DNA of 64,000 nucleotides, from positions 372,001 to 436,000 of the forward strand of contig NZ_KB907212.1 of NCBI RefSeq assembly GCF_000381885.1. Direction: 5' to 3'. Below the pieces are notes generated by a model. It had not been told where the DNA came from and ran no database searches. It saw only the letters and a program-made list of their open reading frames with translations. The stretch's first letter is position 1. Every line of letters begins with the position of its first letter. This DNA comes from Actinomadura atramentaria DSM 43919 (GTDB lineage: Bacteria > Actinomycetota > Actinomycetes > Streptosporangiales > Streptosporangiaceae). Shown in pieces: positions 38,897 through 47,679 of this stretch. The translations under genes were made by a program, and so were the position numbers.

Positions 38897-39729
38897 GATT
38901 GCCTCCGATCGCGGTCGGTTTCGCCCGCGCCTACCCCACGCAACCCGCCGCCGAACGTGCATCCGGACGGCCGCAATCGGCGAACCGCCGCCGCGCTGGT
39001 CTCCCGAGTCACGGCCGCGCGATGATCACGCCGACCTGGCCGACTCGTTGCGATTGAGACGGGCGTCCCACGGTCTCTGAACGAGGCTTGCCGCGCGTTC
39101 AGCGTTCCGCTCTGACGCTGTTCCCGCCGCGAGCCGTCGCCGCAGTTCGGCGCGCCCGCCGAAACCTGCGCGTCGGTCATTCCCTCGCGCGGTGTTCCGG
39201 CGACCGTTCGCTCCGCCGAGTGCCGGCTGCGCGTCGTCGAGCTGGTGGTCGGCCCGCCGCCGAGCGCGGCCGGGCCGCGTTGCGCGCCGGTTCGGTGACC
39301 TCGCGCTCGACCCGTACATCCCGCGCCGGGCCAAGCTCGTCCGCGCGCATTCCGGCCCGGCGGCCGCTGCTGTGCGACTGACGTCGAGAGACCCGCGCCC
39401 GTGCGGAGCGTCCGGCGCGGCGCCCGACCGTATGCATGCGGCGCGCGTCCGGCGTCCGCTGTTGTGCGACTGATGTAGGGAGGACTGCGCCCGTGCGGAG
39501 CGTCCGCCGCAGCGCGTCCGACCGTACGCATGCGGCGCGCGTCCGGCGTCCGCTGTTGTGCGACTGATGTAGGGAGGACTGCGCCCGTACGGAGCGTCCG
39601 CTGCAGCGCGTCCGAGGGTACGCATTCGACGCACGTCCGTTCCGCCCTGCCGACACCCAGCTCCCCGCGCAGCGTGCGCGCCTGCGGCTTCTTTCGTTCC
39701 GCCGTATCGGTCACACTCCGGCGTGGACA
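38897..39729. repeat. Gene-free region with three ~93-bp direct repeats
   Basis: Copies are anchored by GCGACTGA at about 39374, 39466 and 39560. Each unit reads TGTGCGACTGA(T/C)GT, then AGGGAGGACTGCGCCCGT, (G/A)CGGAGCGTCCG, CGTCCGACCGTA and GCATGCGGCGCGCGTCCGG. Copies 2 and 3 are nearly identical; copy 1 is more divergent. Short GCATGC palindromes recur. No gene is evident; the peptidase promoter must lie near 39660-39729, but I cannot name the boxes. Confidence 0.75.
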
Positions 39730-42700
39730 ATGACGTTCGGCGACGACGGGGGGCGTATGGACGGCACGGTGGCGGGAACACGCGGTGGGGCGGTGGACGT
39801 CCTGCACGGCCGGACGGTCCATGATCCGTACCGGTGGCTGGAGGACGGCGACTCGGCTGCGTGCGCCGCCTGGCTGGGCGAACGGGCGGTCGAGTTCGAG
39901 GACCAAGCCGCGCGCTGGACCGGTCGCAGCCGGTTCCGGCGTTTCCTGGAGGACGCCGCGGGAGCCGGAACCGCCGCGACCCCGCCCGTGTGCCGCCGCG
40001 GCCGCCGCTTCTACCTGCGCGGCGCACCGGGCCGACCGTTCCCCCGGCTGATGGTCGCGGACGCGGACGGCCCCGAGCGGGTCCTGCTCGACCCGGCCGT
40101 CCTCGACCCGTCCGGCGGGACGACGCTCGACGCGTGGCGGCCGTCGCCCGGCGGCGGACTGGTCGCCTACCAGCTCTCGCGCGGCGGCAGCGAACGCCCC
40201 GAACTGCGCGTCCTCGACGTCGAACGCGGCCGGGACGTCGGCCCGCCGCTGCGGCCGGGCCGGGTGACGCCGATCGCCTGGCTCCCCGACGACACCGCCT
40301 TCTACTACGCGGACACGCCAGGCGGCGGCGCGGGCGGACGGCGGCTGCTCCTGCACCGCGTCGGGACCGATCCGTCCGCCGACACCGAGGTCTTCGCGAC
40401 CGACCTCCCGCAGTTCTCCGTCGTGATCAGCCCGGACGGTCGGCGGCTCATGCTCAGCGCCGCCCAGGGCGCCGCCGCCGGAAACCTGCTCTGGCTCGCG
40501 GACCCCGCCGCGCCGCGGTCCGCGACCCTGATCCACGACGGCTCCCGCGACGGCTCCCGCGACGGCTCCCGCGCCGCGCTCAAGTTCGCCCCGGACGGCC
40601 GCATCTACGCGATCACCGACGCCGACTCGCCCTTCGGCCGCTTGTGCGCCGTGGACCCCGCCGCACCGCACTCCGCCAACTGGACGACGCTGATCCCCGA
40701 AGAACCCGGCAGCGTCCTCACCGCCTGCGCGCTCCTCACCGACCCCGAACCGCGCCTGCTGATCACGCGCACCCGAAACGGCGCAGGCGAACTATGGCTG
40801 CACAACACCGAGGGAGCGGCCCTAGCCCAGATCCCGCTCCCAGGCCGAGGCACGCTGACCCGCCTCACCGCACCTCCCGAGGGCGGCGACCGCGCATGGT
40901 TCGTCTACACCGACGTGACCACGCCCCCGACCGTCTACCGCCTAGAACCCGCCAACCACCGCACACCTCACAATCCATCCATCGACGTCCCGGAGCCGCC
41001 CGCACGCCGGACAGCCTCCGACGCACATCCGGCTGTAGTCGAGTCGGCCACCAGCGGGCCGACTGACGAACCGTTGCCCGCCGAAGACACCAATTCGGCT
41101 ACGTACCGGCTCGTCCGAGAGTCTTTCCCAGCCGCCGAAGACATCGAGTCGCCTAGCCGCCCGACGACTGCCGAACTCCCAAGCGTCGACGCCGACGAGC
41201 CGCCCGCTCGCCGCGTAACCCCCGACCCGCCTCAGGCCGTAGAAGCGTTCACCCGCCAGGTGATCGCCCCACCGCCGAACGAACACGGCGAACCGGCCGT
41301 CCGCGTCGAGACTTCTGGGCAATCGTCGGCCATCGGCCACGCGGGACCGGCGGATGGCCGGGTGGCCGACGAGCGGCCTGCGGTTGAGGGACGCGCGGAT
41401 GCGGTGGATGGGTGGGTGAGCGTCGAGTCGCCGTGTGACGGCGAAGAGCCGACTCGCGATCGGGCGGCTGTCGAGCGAGCGTCGGCCAGCGTGTGCGCGG
41501 AACCAACGGCGAGCTGGCGGGACGTCGGGTCGTCACCCGGTGGGTCCGCCCCTCGCGAGGCGGGGCCGGTAGTTGCTGGAGCAGTTGCCGAGCGGTCTGC
41601 GATTGGAGGCTGCGCGGACGCGGCGGTCGGGCAGGCGGGCGCGGGTTCGGCGTCGCGTGATGGTGCCGGGCCGACTGTCGAGCGGTCGTCGGCCGACGCG
41701 TGCGAGCAATCGGCGGCGAGCCTGACCGAGCCTGGCAGGTCCTCGCTCAGTGAAGAGGCTGGGCAGTCGGCCGGTGGAGCGGCTGCCGAGCGGTCTGCGG
41801 TTGTGAACTACGCGGACACGGCGGTCGGGCGGACAGGTGCCGAGTCGTCGCGCGCGGGCTCGTCGTCGGGTGATGGGGCGGGGTCGGCCGCCGAGCGGTC
41901 TGCCGTTGGGGGCCGCGCGGACGCGGCGGTTCGGTGGGCGGGTGCTGAGTCGCTGTCGGTCGGAGCCTCGCCCGGCGGAGGTGGGGGAGAGGCTGTTCGG
42001 CGGCGTGCTGCTGAGCGGTTCGCCGGTGTTCACGCCGAGTCGGCGGGGCGGCCGGGGGAGCTGTCGACTGGGTTTTCGCCCAGCCGGGATGCGGCGGCGG
42101 TTGCGCGTGAGGCGGGTGTTGGCTCGGCGGAGGTTGCTCGGCGGGTGGCGGTTGCGTGGCGGGCCGGGATCAGGGCGGGCGGTGGTGTGGGGCGGTCGGA
42201 GGTCCGCGAGCTCAGTTATCGGTCGTTTGACGGGACGTCGGTCGGGCTGCGCGTTGTCGTGCCGGTCGGGGCGGCTGGGCCGTTGTCGGTGCTGCTCACT
42301 GCGTACGGCGGGTTCGGGGCTTCGACGCCGCCCGCGTATTCGCCGGTCGTCGCCGCGTGGGTTCGGGCGGGTGGCGCGTACGCGGTGGCCGGGGTGCGCG
42401 GGGGCGGCGAGCACGGCGCCGCTTGGCATGACGCCGGGCGCGGGCCCAACAAGCCCGCGGCCGTCGCCGATCTTCTTTCCGCCGCCGACTGGCTCGTCGC
42501 GCAGGGGTGGACGACGCCGAAGCGGCTCGCCGTCAAGGGCGCGTCGCACAGCGGGCTGATGGCGGCCGCCGCGCTCGTCCGGCGGCCCGACCTTTTCGCG
42601 GCGGTCGTGTGCTCGGACGCGCTCACCGACATGGTCCGCTACCACCGGTTCGGGCTCGGCCGCCTGTGGACCGGCGAGTTCGGCACCGCCGACGACGCCG

Positions 42701-43020
42701 ACCAGCTCGCCACGCTGCTGACCTACTCCCCGTACCACCTGGTCGCGCCCGGCACCCGCTACCCGGCGGTGCTGCTGACCTGCCCGAGGACGGACGCGCG
42801 CGTCGACTCCCTGCACACCCGCAAGCTCGCCGCCGCCCTGCGGCATGCGACCGCCGCCGACCGTCCCGTCCTGCTGCGCTGCGAGGACGGCGTCGGCCAC
42901 GGCGCGCGTTCCCTCGACCGCTGGCTCGGCCTACAGGCCGACATCCTCGCGTTCTGCGCACTGCACACCGGGCTGGACGGGGAAACGCCCGTGCCTCCGA
43001 CCACCGACGCCCTACGATGA
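39730..43020 (+). CDS. Prolyl-oligopeptidase-family serine peptidase with giant repetitive insertion
   Basis: A 1096-residue S9A-type protein; normal relatives have about 690. The N-terminus (DVLHGRTVHDPYRWLEDGDS) and a beta-propeller (about 80-400) are standard. The alpha/beta-hydrolase domain (about 820-1096) has AYGGFGASTPPAYSP, GVRGGGEHGAAWHDAG, the nucleophile in GASHSGLM (usually GGSNGG), Asp in TDARVDSLH and His in GVGHG. Between them, about residues 407-820 form a disordered, Ala/Gly/Glu/Ser-rich insertion with repeated AERSAVGGRADAAV-like units. The frame is continuous. ATG 39730 or 39757 (after GGGGGG) may be the start. No signal peptide is seen, so it is probably cytoplasmic. Confidence 0.9.
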   Translation: MTFGDDGGRMDGTVAGTRGGAVDVLHGRTVHDPYRWLEDGDSAACAAWLGERAVEFEDQAARWTGRSRFRRFLEDAAGAGTAATPPVCRRGRRFYLRGAPGRPFPRLMVADADGPERVLLDPAVLDPSGGTTLDAWRPSPGGGLVAYQLSRGGSERPELRVLDVERGRDVGPPLRPGRVTPIAWLPDDTAFYYADTPGGGAGGRRLLLHRVGTDPSADTEVFATDLPQFSVVISPDGRRLMLSAAQGAAAGNLLWLADPAAPRSATLIHDGSRDGSRDGSRAALKFAPDGRIYAITDADSPFGRLCAVDPAAPHSANWTTLIPEEPGSVLTACALLTDPEPRLLITRTRNGAGELWLHNTEGAALAQIPLPGRGTLTRLTAPPEGGDRAWFVYTDVTTPPTVYRLEPANHRTPHNPSIDVPEPPARRTASDAHPAVVESATSGPTDEPLPAEDTNSATYRLVRESFPAAEDIESPSRPTTAELPSVDADEPPARRVTPDPPQAVEAFTRQVIAPPPNEHGEPAVRVETSGQSSAIGHAGPADGRVADERPAVEGRADAVDGWVSVESPCDGEEPTRDRAAVERASASVCAEPTASWRDVGSSPGGSAPREAGPVVAGAVAERSAIGGCADAAVGQAGAGSASRDGAGPTVERSSADACEQSAASLTEPGRSSLSEEAGQSAGGAAAERSAVVNYADTAVGRTGAESSRAGSSSGDGAGSAAERSAVGGRADAAVRWAGAESLSVGASPGGGGGEAVRRRAAERFAGVHAESAGRPGELSTGFSPSRDAAAVAREAGVGSAEVARRVAVAWRAGIRAGGGVGRSEVRELSYRSFDGTSVGLRVVVPVGAAGPLSVLLTAYGGFGASTPPAYSPVVAAWVRAGGAYAVAGVRGGGEHGAAWHDAGRGPNKPAAVADLLSAADWLVAQGWTTPKRLAVKGASHSGLMAAAALVRRPDLFAAVVCSDALTDMVRYHRFGLGRLWTGEFGTADDADQLATLLTYSPYHLVAPGTRYPAVLLTCPRTDARVDSLHTRKLAAALRHATAADRPVLLRCEDGVGHGARSLDRWLGLQADILAFCALHTGLDGETPVPPTTDALR

Positions 43021-43059
43021 GTGACCGATCGACTTCGTACCGACAACTGGAGGCATCCG

Positions 43060-43167
43060 ATGAACGAACTTCCCCTGCCGGTGATCAACGGTCTCGGACT
43101 CCCGGCCGACGAGGCCGTCGAGATCGAGGCGTGGCGGCGCGAGCTGGCCGAGGGCGACGAGAACTGA
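43060..43167 (+). CDS. 35-residue ORF downstream of the peptidase
   Basis: A short frame with strong start signals: CTGGAGG at 43047-43053, then ATG at 43060. The product begins MNELPLPVINGLGLP, continues through an acidic segment and ends EAWRRELAEGDEN. It starts 39 nt after the peptidase stop, so it is probably cotranscribed. Codons have the strong G/C third-position bias of real genes here, unlike the repeats that follow. The hydrophobic, proline-containing first half and amphipathic acidic second half could suit a precursor peptide or a small regulator. I do not recognise it. Confidence 0.6.
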   Translation: MNELPLPVINGLGLPADEAVEIEAWRRELAEGDEN

Positions 43168-44106
43168 CGCCCACCGCCGCCGCCCCGCGTCGACGGACCC
43201 CGCCGACGCGCGGGCGACGGCCGGCCTCCGCCCGGACCACCGAGCGGAGGCCGCACCACCCCTGACGACCACCGCTACCGACCCGCCCCTCCGGCGATAC
43301 GGCCGCTGCCTCACTCCCGCGCCCGCCGACCCTGCCGCCCGACCAAAAACCGCCGCCGCGTTTCAGCTCACGCGACCGCCGGTGCCCCGGCCCGGAGCGC
43401 CGCCTTCCGCGCCTGCTACAGCCGCGCGGTCTCACTCCCCCGACCGCCGACCCCTTGCCCCGGCCGAGTCGCCGCTACCTCGTTCATGCGACCGCCGACG
43501 TCATGCCGCCCTTCCGGAGAAATCCGCCGCCGCTGCCTAGCTCCCGCGACCGCTGACGCCCCGCCCCGGGGCCCGCCTTCCGCGTCTCCCCCAGCCGCCG
43601 CGGTCTCGCTTTCCGCGACCGTCGATCCCTGCCCTGGCAGAGCCGCGTTTCGTCGTTCGCGGAAACTTCGCCGCAATGCCGCGCCGCAGAAGCCGCCACC
43701 GCGTTCTCGCTCACGTGATCGTCGGCGCCGTGCCCCGGAGAGCCGTGTCCCGCGTCTGCCACAGCCGTCGCGATCTCTTTCCGCGACCGCCGACCCTTGC
43801 CCTGGCAGAGCCGCGTTCCTTCGCTTGTGGAAACGCCGCCGTCATGCCGTCCGCCGGAGAAGCCGCTGCCGCGTTTTAGCTCACGTGATCGTCGGCGCAG
43901 TGCCCCGGAGTGCCGTGTTCAGCGTCTGCCGCAGCCGTCGCAGTCTCATTTCCCGCGACCGCCGACCTCTTCCCCCGGCGGGGTGCGGACGCGGAGCGGC
44001 GGCGTCGGGCGGCGGCGTGTTGCGGCGGCGTCGGGCGGCGGGGGGTCCTTTCTGTTGGGGTCTTGGCGTGTGTCTGTGGGGGTTTGGCGGGTGGTGCTGG
44101 GGTGGG
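43168..44106. repeat. Gene-free region with four ~175-bp imperfect repeats
   Basis: Units begin near 43350, 43530, 43700 and 43872. Common blocks are GCTCACGTGATCGTCGGCG, CCCCGGAG, CGCGTCTGCC(A/G)CAGCCGTCGC, TTTCCGCGACCGCCGACC, CCCTGGCAGAGCCGCGTT and CGGAGAAGCCGC(T/C)GCCGCGTTT. The last two copies are closest. There are no ribosome sites or consistent coding frames. A G/T-rich stretch at 43985-44100 separates the array from the VIT/VWA gene end. Confidence 0.75.
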
Positions 44107-46857
44107 TCAGCGTGATCGTTTCCAGAAGGAGCGCTTCGGCGGGGTGGTGATCGTGTCGAGGGCCGTGATGGTTCGCGTCCAGAGGGCTTCCGTGGTGGGC
44201 GGGGTCGGGTTCGCTCGGTAGGTGTGCAGGGCGGTGACCAGGTCGTTCAGGCCGTTGAGCGTGTTCGGGCCGACACGGTTCAGGGCCGCTTCCAGAATCG
44301 GCAGCAGGTGGTACAGCAGATGCGTGCGGCGTTCGGGCTCGGTGCCCGTGAACGTTCGCAGCGCCTGCAGTTCCCGGGCGAGGACGGCCTTCGTGGTCTC
44401 CGGTTCGGGCAGCGGCGGTGCTGCGGGGGTCGGCGGGACGGGGCGGTCTATCGGGTACGGCATGCCGGGCACCGCGGATTCGTCGGGTGCGGCGGCGCGT
44501 TCGGCGGCCGAGTCCGGTGCTGCGCCGTAGCCGCCGGCGGGCGCGTTGGGCGAGGGCGCGGCGGGGGGCGCGGGCGGAGGTCCCGAAGGGGCGGCCGGTC
44601 TGCTCGGAGGGGCGGGCGGAAGTCCTGGGGAAGCGGGCGGTGTGCTCGACGGAACCGGCGCGGCTCCCGAAGGAACCGGTGCGGGACCCGAAGGGGTTGG
44701 CGCGGGTCCTGAAGAGGCGGGCGGGGGACTCGAAGGCGCGGGCGGTGTGCTCGAAGGGACGGGCGGGGGGTCCGAGGGGGCGGGCGGGGTCGCCGGGCGC
44801 GGGGCCGATCCGGGGGCGGGCGGGGCGCCGAAGGCGGTGGCGTCGGGGGCGGGGGCGCTGAACGCGGCGGGGGCCGGAGGCATGGCGCCGCGATCGCCTG
44901 CGGCGCGGAGCGCGCGCTTCGCCCGGCGCGGAGCGGGCGCCCCTGGAGCCGGGGCGCCCGGCACCGCGGGCGGGACGGGAACCGGGCCGCGCTGGGCGAA
45001 GGCGTCCTCCACGGGCTGGATCACCTGGTGCGGTGCCTGGCCGGTCGTGTTCACGCGCTCCGAGTCGACCGCGACGAAGGCGGTGAACCGGCACAGCACC
45101 CCGAACCGCAGGGACGTCCGCACGATCCGCTGCTCCTGGTCGACCGTGCCCTCGATGACGTAGCGGTCCTCCAGGTCGCGCAGATGGGCGCGCGCCCAGA
45201 TCGCACCGGCCGCCGGGGCGTCCACCACGGCCGGGGCGAGCCGCCGTTCCCAGGGCTCGCCGTTGGCGGCCGTGCCGCGCAGGACGACGTCACCGGTGGG
45301 CGGGCCGGTGTAGCGGCCCGCGACGACCAGCGGGGAACCGGGGTAGAGCGCGCCGAACCGGCGCGGCGCGACGCTGTCGGGGTCGACGGCGAGCCCGGCG
45401 GGGACCAGCTCCAGCCCGGTGACCAGCGGCGCGCCGATCCGGTGGTGGATCGCCTCCATCGCCGCGTCCAGCCGGTCCTCGGACTCGACCAGCTCGCAGC
45501 GCCCGCCCGCCGCCAGCCGGTGCAGGAACCCGGCGTTCACGGCGCGGTCGATGCCGACCGTGTGGACGCGCACGCCGGTCAGCCGGGGCAGCAGCCGGGC
45601 GAGCAACTGGTCCTCGTTGCCGACCTGGCCATCGGTGATCAGGACGAGCACCCGGTCTCGCCCGGCGTCGGCGAGCAGGCCGGCGGCCTCGTCCAGCGGC
45701 GCGAGCATCTCGGTGCCGCCGCGCGCGTCGACCGCCGCCAGATGCTCCACCGCGCGGAACCGGTTGCGGTCGGTCGCGGGGTTGAGCCCGGCCGGCAGGT
45801 CGGGGCGCTCGGTCACCGTGTCGAAGGACAGGACGGCGAACCGGTCGTCGGCGGTGAGCGTGTCCACGATGCGCGCGGCGGCGCGCCGGGCGCAGACCAT
45901 CTTCCAGCCGCCCATGCTGCCGGACCGGTCGAGGACGAGGACGACGTCGCGCGGCCGCACCCGGTGCTCGCCGGACGGCAGCACGGTCAGCGTGAACGTC
46001 CCGCCCGTCTCGTCGCGGTCCGGCGCGAGGGCGAGCGCGGCGACCTCCGCGGCCCCGTAGCCGAGGCGGAGGACGAAGTCCCGGTCGAGGCGCTCGCCCG
46101 GGTCCAGCCGGACGGTCGTGCGCCCCGGCGCGGACTCCTCCGACACCACGTGCAGCGCGGAGCGGATCTCGGTGAGCGGCAGGGCCGTGGTGTCGACGTC
46201 GACCGTGATGCCGAGCCGGACCGGGTTGGGGAAGCCGGGCAGCAGCACCGGCGGGCTGATCCGGGAGGCGTCGGGCACCGCGTCGGTGTCGGGCGCGACG
46301 CCCCGCCCGGCCTGCTCCCCGTCCAGCGGTGCGCCGGGGACGTAGCGGCGGGCGACGACGAGCGGGAACCGGAACTCCGCGACGCCGCCGGAGCCGGACG
46401 TCTCGTACGGCAGCGGCTGGCTGAGCGTCAGCCGCACGGTGACCCGCTCGCCGGGCGGGATGTTGCCGACCCGCAGCGTGAAGACGTCGGGCCGGTCCTC
46501 CTCGGCGATGGCGGCGCGCTGCCCGGCCGCGACGGCCGCGTCGTACCGCGCTCGCGCCGCGCCGCGTTCGGCGAGCACGCCGTCGACGACGCGGTCGGCG
46601 ACCTCCATGCGCAGCGCCGTCACGGCGGCGCGGTCGGGCAGCGGGAAGACGTAGGTGGCCTCCAGCGGCACGTCGAACGGGTTGCGGAAGCCCTGCACGA
46701 CGTCCAGCCCGGCGGCGAGGCCGGTGATCGACGCGCGGACGTCCACGGTGTCGAGCGGGAGGTTGCCGCGCTCGGTGGTCAGGGCGCCGAGACCGCCGCC
46801 CGGCGGTTCCGCGACGGGGGGCTCGGGGTCGTCGAGGGGGGCGATGCGCACGGTCAC
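44107..46857 (-). CDS. VIT and von Willebrand A domain protein
   Basis: A 916-residue protein. The VIT (inter-alpha-trypsin) domain spans about 15-150 (GFRNPFDVPLEATYVFPLPD, VRVGNIPPGERVTV-like). The VWA domain (about 290-470) has MIDAS residues DRSGSMGG, GGTEM and TDGQVGNEDQ. A beta-rich C-terminal portion to about 640 follows, then some 180 residues of Pro/Ala/Ser repeats. A conserved-looking helical tail ends the protein (ELQALRTFTGTEPERRTHLL). GTG 46857 follows GGGAGA and overlaps the MerR stop by 4 nt. No signal peptide is visible, so it is probably cytoplasmic. A metal-dependent protein-binding role is inferred. Confidence 0.9.
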   Translation of the reverse strand: MTVRIAPLDDPEPPVAEPPGGGLGALTTERGNLPLDTVDVRASITGLAAGLDVVQGFRNPFDVPLEATYVFPLPDRAAVTALRMEVADRVVDGVLAERGAARARYDAAVAAGQRAAIAEEDRPDVFTLRVGNIPPGERVTVRLTLSQPLPYETSGSGGVAEFRFPLVVARRYVPGAPLDGEQAGRGVAPDTDAVPDASRISPPVLLPGFPNPVRLGITVDVDTTALPLTEIRSALHVVSEESAPGRTTVRLDPGERLDRDFVLRLGYGAAEVAALALAPDRDETGGTFTLTVLPSGEHRVRPRDVVLVLDRSGSMGGWKMVCARRAAARIVDTLTADDRFAVLSFDTVTERPDLPAGLNPATDRNRFRAVEHLAAVDARGGTEMLAPLDEAAGLLADAGRDRVLVLITDGQVGNEDQLLARLLPRLTGVRVHTVGIDRAVNAGFLHRLAAGGRCELVESEDRLDAAMEAIHHRIGAPLVTGLELVPAGLAVDPDSVAPRRFGALYPGSPLVVAGRYTGPPTGDVVLRGTAANGEPWERRLAPAVVDAPAAGAIWARAHLRDLEDRYVIEGTVDQEQRIVRTSLRFGVLCRFTAFVAVDSERVNTTGQAPHQVIQPVEDAFAQRGPVPVPPAVPGAPAPGAPAPRRAKRALRAAGDRGAMPPAPAAFSAPAPDATAFGAPPAPGSAPRPATPPAPSDPPPVPSSTPPAPSSPPPASSGPAPTPSGPAPVPSGAAPVPSSTPPASPGLPPAPPSRPAAPSGPPPAPPAAPSPNAPAGGYGAAPDSAAERAAAPDESAVPGMPYPIDRPVPPTPAAPPLPEPETTKAVLARELQALRTFTGTEPERRTHLLYHLLPILEAALNRVGPNTLNGLNDLVTALHTYRANPTPPTTEALWTRTITALDTITTPPKRSFWKRSR

Positions 46858-47477
46858 TGGGCTCTCCCGGCTGGGTGGTCGGACGTGCTGGGCTCGGACG
46901 GGGCGGCGGGGTCGGGGGCGAGCAGGCCGCGGCGGCGCAGCTCGCGCAGCAGCGGGCCGGCGGCGTGCGCGATGGCGTCGAGGTCGTCGCGGTCGAGGTC
47001 GGCGTCGTCCAGCAGGAGGGTGAGGCCGGGCGCGAGCCGGACGCCGCGCACCGGCGCCGGACCGGCCGCGGGGGCCGGGGCGCTCTCCGCCAGGACGGCC
47101 GGGACCCGGGACGAGACGTCGGGCCGCGCGGCCCAGAACCTCTCCCGCGGCTCCGGCGCGCCGTCCTCGATCCCGGCGACGGCGGCCAGCGTCGCGTCGG
47201 TGGCGGCGGCCAGCTCCACCTGGATCTCGGCGATCGACCGCCCCTGCGCCTGGCGGCGTTTGACCGCCACGAGCTGCAGCAGGTGCCGCCGCCCGTACAG
47301 CGCGACCCGGCCGCGCCGCCCGAGCGGCGGATCGAGCAGGCCGATCGTCGTGTACCAGCGGACGAGGCGCTCGTTCGGCACGTCGCGCACCCGGCCGTTG
47401 GCGCGCGGCGGCTCGTCCGCGGCGAGGACCGCCGCGGCGCGCTCCGCGAGCTGCCGGATCGTCCAGGTGTCGTCCAT
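46854..47477 (-). CDS. MerR-family regulator coupled to the VIT/VWA gene
   Basis: A 207-residue regulator. The N-terminal winged HTH reads TWTIRQLAERAAAVLA, then VPNERLVRWYTTIGLLDPP, LGRRGRVALYGRRHLLQLVA and RRQAQGRSIAEIQVEL. The C-terminal half is Ala/Pro-rich and lacks the cysteines of metal-sensing MerR proteins. The ATG at 47477 lies 10 nt from a direct-repeat operator. The stop codon overlaps the GTG of the VIT/VWA gene, so the two are produced together and the regulator may control both. Confidence 0.88.
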   Translation of the reverse strand: MDDTWTIRQLAERAAAVLAADEPPRANGRVRDVPNERLVRWYTTIGLLDPPLGRRGRVALYGRRHLLQLVAVKRRQAQGRSIAEIQVELAAATDATLAAVAGIEDGAPEPRERFWAARPDVSSRVPAVLAESAPAPAAGPAPVRGVRLAPGLTLLLDDADLDRDDLDAIAHAAGPLLRELRRRGLLAPDPAAPSEPSTSDHPAGRAQ

Positions 47478-47487
47478 GCCGCCGATG

Positions 47488-47511
47488 GTGACACTGTAAT
47501 CGTGACACTGT
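47488..47511. promoter_or_regulatory. Direct-repeat operator upstream of merR
   Basis: GTGACACTGT occurs at 47488-47497 and again at 47502-47511 with a 4-bp spacer (14-bp period). On the minus strand TTGACA at 47514-47509 overlaps one copy and could be the -35 box of the merR promoter. No good -10 is seen at 17-19 bp. The position immediately before the start codon suggests autoregulation of merR and the VIT/VWA gene. Confidence 0.65.
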
Positions 47512-47679
47512 CAACTCGGCGTCCGCTTTGCCTGGAAACGGCGGCCGGTTCAGGGACGGCCCGCAGCGGCCGGGGGCAATCGACGCAACCTTTCTGGAGC
47601 CGGATGAAACGCTTAATGGTTGCTGCCGATGTCGGTAAACTGCCATGCGCTCTGCGCGTGAGCCTTTACCTTTCCCCTC

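Noticed and set aside
39370..39650. Possible CRISPR array.
   Set aside because: The repeats are about 93 bp, adjacent, only three, and without unique spacers or cas genes.
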